From contig JAUJNC010000078.1 in assembly GCA_030446525.1 (NCBI GenBank), forward strand, positions 1-26,826: DNA of 26,826 bases, in the 5' to 3' direction. Position 1 is the first letter of the stretch. Every line of letters begins with the position of its first letter. Made by a program: the position numbers and the translations under genes. Below the pieces are notes generated by a model. The model was not told where the DNA came from. It searched no databases and saw only the letters and a program-made list of their open reading frames with translations. The DNA comes from Armatimonadaceae bacterium. GTDB lineage: Bacteria > Armatimonadota > Armatimonadia > Armatimonadales > Armatimonadaceae. Shown one piece after another: positions 24,257 to 26,826 of the stretch.

Positions 24257-25594
24257 GTGGCCCGGATCAAGACAAGAAACATGCGCAAATGGTTCGCCGG
24301 GGCGATGCTCTCGGTCTTCGTCCTTTCTCTCGTTGTCTGGTACGCTACCCGGGATACCCTCCCTCAAAAGATACACCTGGCGGTAGGACGGCGCGGCGGG
24401 CTGTACTACTCGTTTTCGCAAGCGTATGCCATGCGGCTAGAAGAACGGACGGGCCGGCAGGTCATTTTGGTCGAAACTACGGGCGCGGCGGAAAACCAGA
24501 AGCGGCTGCGCGCGGGGAAAGCGGATTTGGCTCTGCTGCAGGCTGGCGCCGGTTCTCTGGACGGGCTGTCGGCTTTAGCGCCGATCTATGAGGAGTTTGT
24601 TCACGTCGTGGCGCGGAAACACAAGCGCTTTCGTTCCGTTAGTGATCTCCGCGGAAAAAACGTCATTATCGGGGCCATCGGTTCCGGCACGCGCGAGGAT
24701 GCGCTGCGCATTCTTTCTCATTACCGGATCGAGCCGAAGAACTTGCAGCCCATGCCGGTCAACTTTTCCGATCTGGAATCGAACCGCGCTCTGGATGCGG
24801 CGATCGTGACCAGCGGCTTTCTGAATCCCGATCTTTGCAAACTGCTCGGCAGTGGCCAGTTCGACCTGCTGCCGATTCTGGATGCCGAGGCGCTGGCGGT
24901 ACGCTATCCCTGTTACACACCGCGAAGCATCCCGCGTGGCCTTTACGCGGAAAATCCGACCGTTCCCGGCCAGGCGATCCCGACCGTCGCCGTGAAGGCA
25001 TTCCTTGCCGTCGGGGAAAACGCCTCCAACGCCTTGGTGACGGAAGCGTTAGCGGTTCTCTACGAAGAGGATTTGCGTAATGAGGTCCCCAGCCTCGTTC
25101 CGTTGGAGCAGGCCAAGACCTGGTCCGAAGCTCCCCGGCATCCGGTGGCGAAGAACTATTTTGAGCCTTACGAGGGACTCGGACTACTGTCGACTTTCTT
25201 ACAATCCGTTTCGGCGGCCAAGGAGTTGTTGTTTGCTCTGGGAGCGGGCCTGTACCTTCTCTGGGACCGCTGGCTTCGGCTTCGAGAAAAGGAACAAAGG
25301 GCCATCATTCAGGAACAAAAACAGCGCCTGGATCTCTTTCTGAGGGAAACCATGCGGGTCGAACGGGAGCAGATGGAATCCCAGGACCCCCAGGCGCTCA
25401 AGCAGTATCTGGACGAGGTCACCTGCATCAAGCTCAGAGCGCTGGAGGAACTGACCCACGAAAAGCTGCGTGATAATCAGATCTTCTTTATCTTCCTGAC
25501 GCAGTGCTCCAGCCTGACCAGCAAAATCCAGGAGAAGATAATCCTCCATACCATGGGGACATCCTGGGCGGAGGAACGAACGCCCAAGCGATGA
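24257..25594 (+). CDS. Membrane-anchored TAXI-family (TRAP-type) solute-binding protein with a cytoplasmic C-terminal extension
   Basis: A 445-residue protein. GTG 24257 has GGAG eight bases upstream; ATG 24281 is the alternative. A transmembrane segment lies at 12-30, then a TAXI solute-binding domain (about 38-300): IHLAVGRRGGLYYSFSQAYA near the start, TTGAAENQKRLRAGKADLAL, and VSDLRGKNVIIGAIGSGTRE. A second transmembrane helix is at about 318-336 (SAAKELLFALGAGLYLLW). The last 105 residues (RLREKEQRAIIQEQKQRLDL onward) are charged, helical and probably coiled-coil in the cytoplasm. TAXI proteins usually serve TRAP transporters, but no TRAP membrane subunit is encoded nearby. The layout suggests a ligand sensor rather than a transport component. 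Confidence 0.8.
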   Translation: MARIKTRNMRKWFAGAMLSVFVLSLVVWYATRDTLPQKIHLAVGRRGGLYYSFSQAYAMRLEERTGRQVILVETTGAAENQKRLRAGKADLALLQAGAGSLDGLSALAPIYEEFVHVVARKHKRFRSVSDLRGKNVIIGAIGSGTREDALRILSHYRIEPKNLQPMPVNFSDLESNRALDAAIVTSGFLNPDLCKLLGSGQFDLLPILDAEALAVRYPCYTPRSIPRGLYAENPTVPGQAIPTVAVKAFLAVGENASNALVTEALAVLYEEDLRNEVPSLVPLEQAKTWSEAPRHPVAKNYFEPYEGLGLLSTFLQSVSAAKELLFALGAGLYLLWDRWLRLREKEQRAIIQEQKQRLDLFLRETMRVEREQMESQDPQALKQYLDEVTCIKLRALEELTHEKLRDNQIFFIFLTQCSSLTSKIQEKIILHTMGTSWAEERTPKR

Positions 25595-25662
25595 ATCGCC
25601 TGCCTCGCCAAATCCACGCCGGGAAGGCCGGTCAAGCCCGTCCCGGTGAGAAAAGGGTCACT

Positions 25663-26826
25663 ATGAACACGTCACAGTATCTCTCGCTCGCGCGGACCGG
25701 GCTGTCCAAAACGACCCGGCCGCAGAAGGTCCTCGTCGTCGGGGCGGGCATGGCCGGTCTGGTGGCCGCCTACGAGCTGCTCCGCGCGGGACACGACCCG
25801 CTTCTCCTGGAGGCGAAGTCGCATGTGGGCGGCCGTGTCGAGACGCTGCGCGAGCCGTTCGAGACGGGTCTTTATGCCGAGGCGGGCGCGATGCGCATCC
25901 CCGCCGCCCACACGCTCACCCTGCACTACGTCCACGAGTTCGGCCTGGGCACGTCGCCCTTCACGATGGGCAACCGCGAAGCCTACTATTACCTATGCAA
26001 CCAGCGCTACCGGGGGCGCGACATCTACGCGAACCCCGACTGCCTGGGTTACGAAGTCGCCGACCAGGAACGGGGCAAAACGGCGGGTCAACTCTGGCAG
26101 GCCGCCCTCGGCCCCATCATCGCCAAATTGGACGCGCAGGGCGAGGACGCCTGGCCGGAGATAATCCGGGAGTACGACCACTTCTCCACGCGCGAGTTTC
26201 TGGAGGAGAGCGGCTGGTCTGAAGGCGCCATCGAGATGTTCGGCCTGCTGGAGAACCAGGAATCGCGCATGAACGCCTCGTTCGTCGAGCTGCTCCTGGC
26301 GGACGTGGGCGGGGTGTTCAAGGACATGGTGCAGATCGACGGCGGCATGGACAACCTGCCCCGCGCCTTCCTGCCCGCCCTCAGAAGGCTTCCGAACCGC
26401 ACTGACCGCATCCGCTTCGGCGCGAACATGGTCGCCATTGATCAGACGGAGGAGAACGTGACGATCCATTACCAGACCCCGGCGGGGCGGACGCAGGTGA
26501 CGGGCGACTACGCCATCATCACCATCCCGTTCTCGGTTCTGCGCCACGTCGAGGTGCTGAAGCCTTTCTCACGGGGCAAGCAGCGCGCCATCCGCCAGCT
26601 CCGCTACGACGCGTCGGCCAAGGTCTTCATGCAGTGCCGCCGCCGCTTCTGGGAGGAGGACGACGGCATCTCCGGCGGGGGAACGAGCACGGACCTGGCG
26701 ATCCGCAGCCTGTACTATCCGGATCACGGGCGGGAGCGCGGGCGCGGGGGGCGGCGGGCGGGGGGGGGGGGCGGGGGGGGCGCCGGGCGCGGCGGGGGGG
26801 GGGCGCGGGGGGGGGGGGAGGGCCGG
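25663..26826 (+). CDS. Flavin monoamine oxidase / L-amino-acid-oxidase-like protein, 3' end missing
   Basis: FAD-dependent oxidase that would deaminate an amine or amino acid to an imine and H2O2. ATG 25663 follows AAAAGGG at a normal distance. The FAD site VLVVGAGMAGLVAAYELLRA is at residues 24-43, followed by LLEAKSHVGGRVETLREPFE with the GGR motif, and AEAGAMRIPAAHTLTLHYVH, typical of L-amino-acid-oxidase-like members. GGMDNLPRAFLPAL and the DYAIITIPFSVLRHVEVLKP strand are family blocks. The frame runs off the window; residues after about 358 (past YYPDHGRE) are encoded by G-homopolymer junk and are not credible. No partner gene is visible. Confidence 0.88.
   Translation, partial: MNTSQYLSLARTGLSKTTRPQKVLVVGAGMAGLVAAYELLRAGHDPLLLEAKSHVGGRVETLREPFETGLYAEAGAMRIPAAHTLTLHYVHEFGLGTSPFTMGNREAYYYLCNQRYRGRDIYANPDCLGYEVADQERGKTAGQLWQAALGPIIAKLDAQGEDAWPEIIREYDHFSTREFLEESGWSEGAIEMFGLLENQESRMNASFVELLLADVGGVFKDMVQIDGGMDNLPRAFLPALRRLPNRTDRIRFGANMVAIDQTEENVTIHYQTPAGRTQVTGDYAIITIPFSVLRHVEVLKPFSRGKQRAIRQLRYDASAKVFMQCRRRFWEEDDGISGGGTSTDLAIRSLYYPDHGRERGRGGRRAGGGGGGGAGRGGGGARGGGEGR
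26738..26826. other. Poly-G low-quality terminal sequence
   Basis: The last roughly 90 bases are almost only G with scattered C and a few A. This is unlike the coding sequence immediately before it and looks like a sequencing artefact at a contig end. It should be masked. Confidence 0.85.

Noticed and set aside
26738..26826. Gly/Arg-rich C-terminal tail of the amine oxidase
   Set aside because: It is encoded only by poly-G sequence at the window end, most likely a sequencing artefact.

Overview
GC-rich bacterial chromosomal window, probably from a metagenome-type assembly. The order rpmE, DUF1385 gene, prfA, the GTP-type PEPCK, the SARP/cyclase-like/NB-ARC/TPR regulators and the HAF-repeat protein fit an Armatimonadota- or Chloroflexota-like lineage; this assignment is an inference and weak.

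Layout. 1-3262: 3' part of GTP-dependent PEP carboxykinase, a DUF1206 membrane protein, a tiny coupled ORF and a CPBP membrane protease. 3259-4959: a nest of mobile DNA: a MITE, the left end of an IS701/IS4-like element, a second MITE with an 8-bp target duplication, and an 830-bp IS1-like element that truncates the first transposase. 5121-11074: a core block on the minus strand (tRNA-Val, prfA, DUF1385 gene, rpmE with an attenuator-like leader, malate/lactate dehydrogenase, YcaQ-like glycosylase, aldo/keto reductase). 11250-12283: a VapC-type toxin with its upstream partner. 12686-23709: an accessory region with a large SARP regulator, a small membrane protein, a HAF-repeat exported protein, an ankyrin protein, a tyrosine-integrase fragment, the 3' remnant of a second regulator, a large secreted phospholipase C-like protein and a membrane protein. 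23755-26826: a short beta-propeller-like secreted protein, a membrane-anchored TAXI-type protein and the 5' part of a flavin amine oxidase. The last roughly 90 bases are poly-G junk.

The most interesting signal is a pair of nearly identical promoters at 16508-16539 and 20101-20132. Each has two TTGACGN heptamers with 11-bp periodicity, then 8 bp, then a -10 box. This is the layout bound by SARP-family activators. Each lies just downstream of a SARP/TPR regulator (one complete, one 5'-truncated) and just upstream of a gene for a membrane or secreted protein. I infer a duplicated regulator-box-target module.

Main caveat: many genes between about 12.7 and 23.7 kb, and prfA, carry single-base indels that break the frame while the conserved sequence continues in another frame. 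I saw almost no substitution-type stop codons. Sequencing or assembly indels are at least as likely as true gene decay, so these genes are described with their frames joined.
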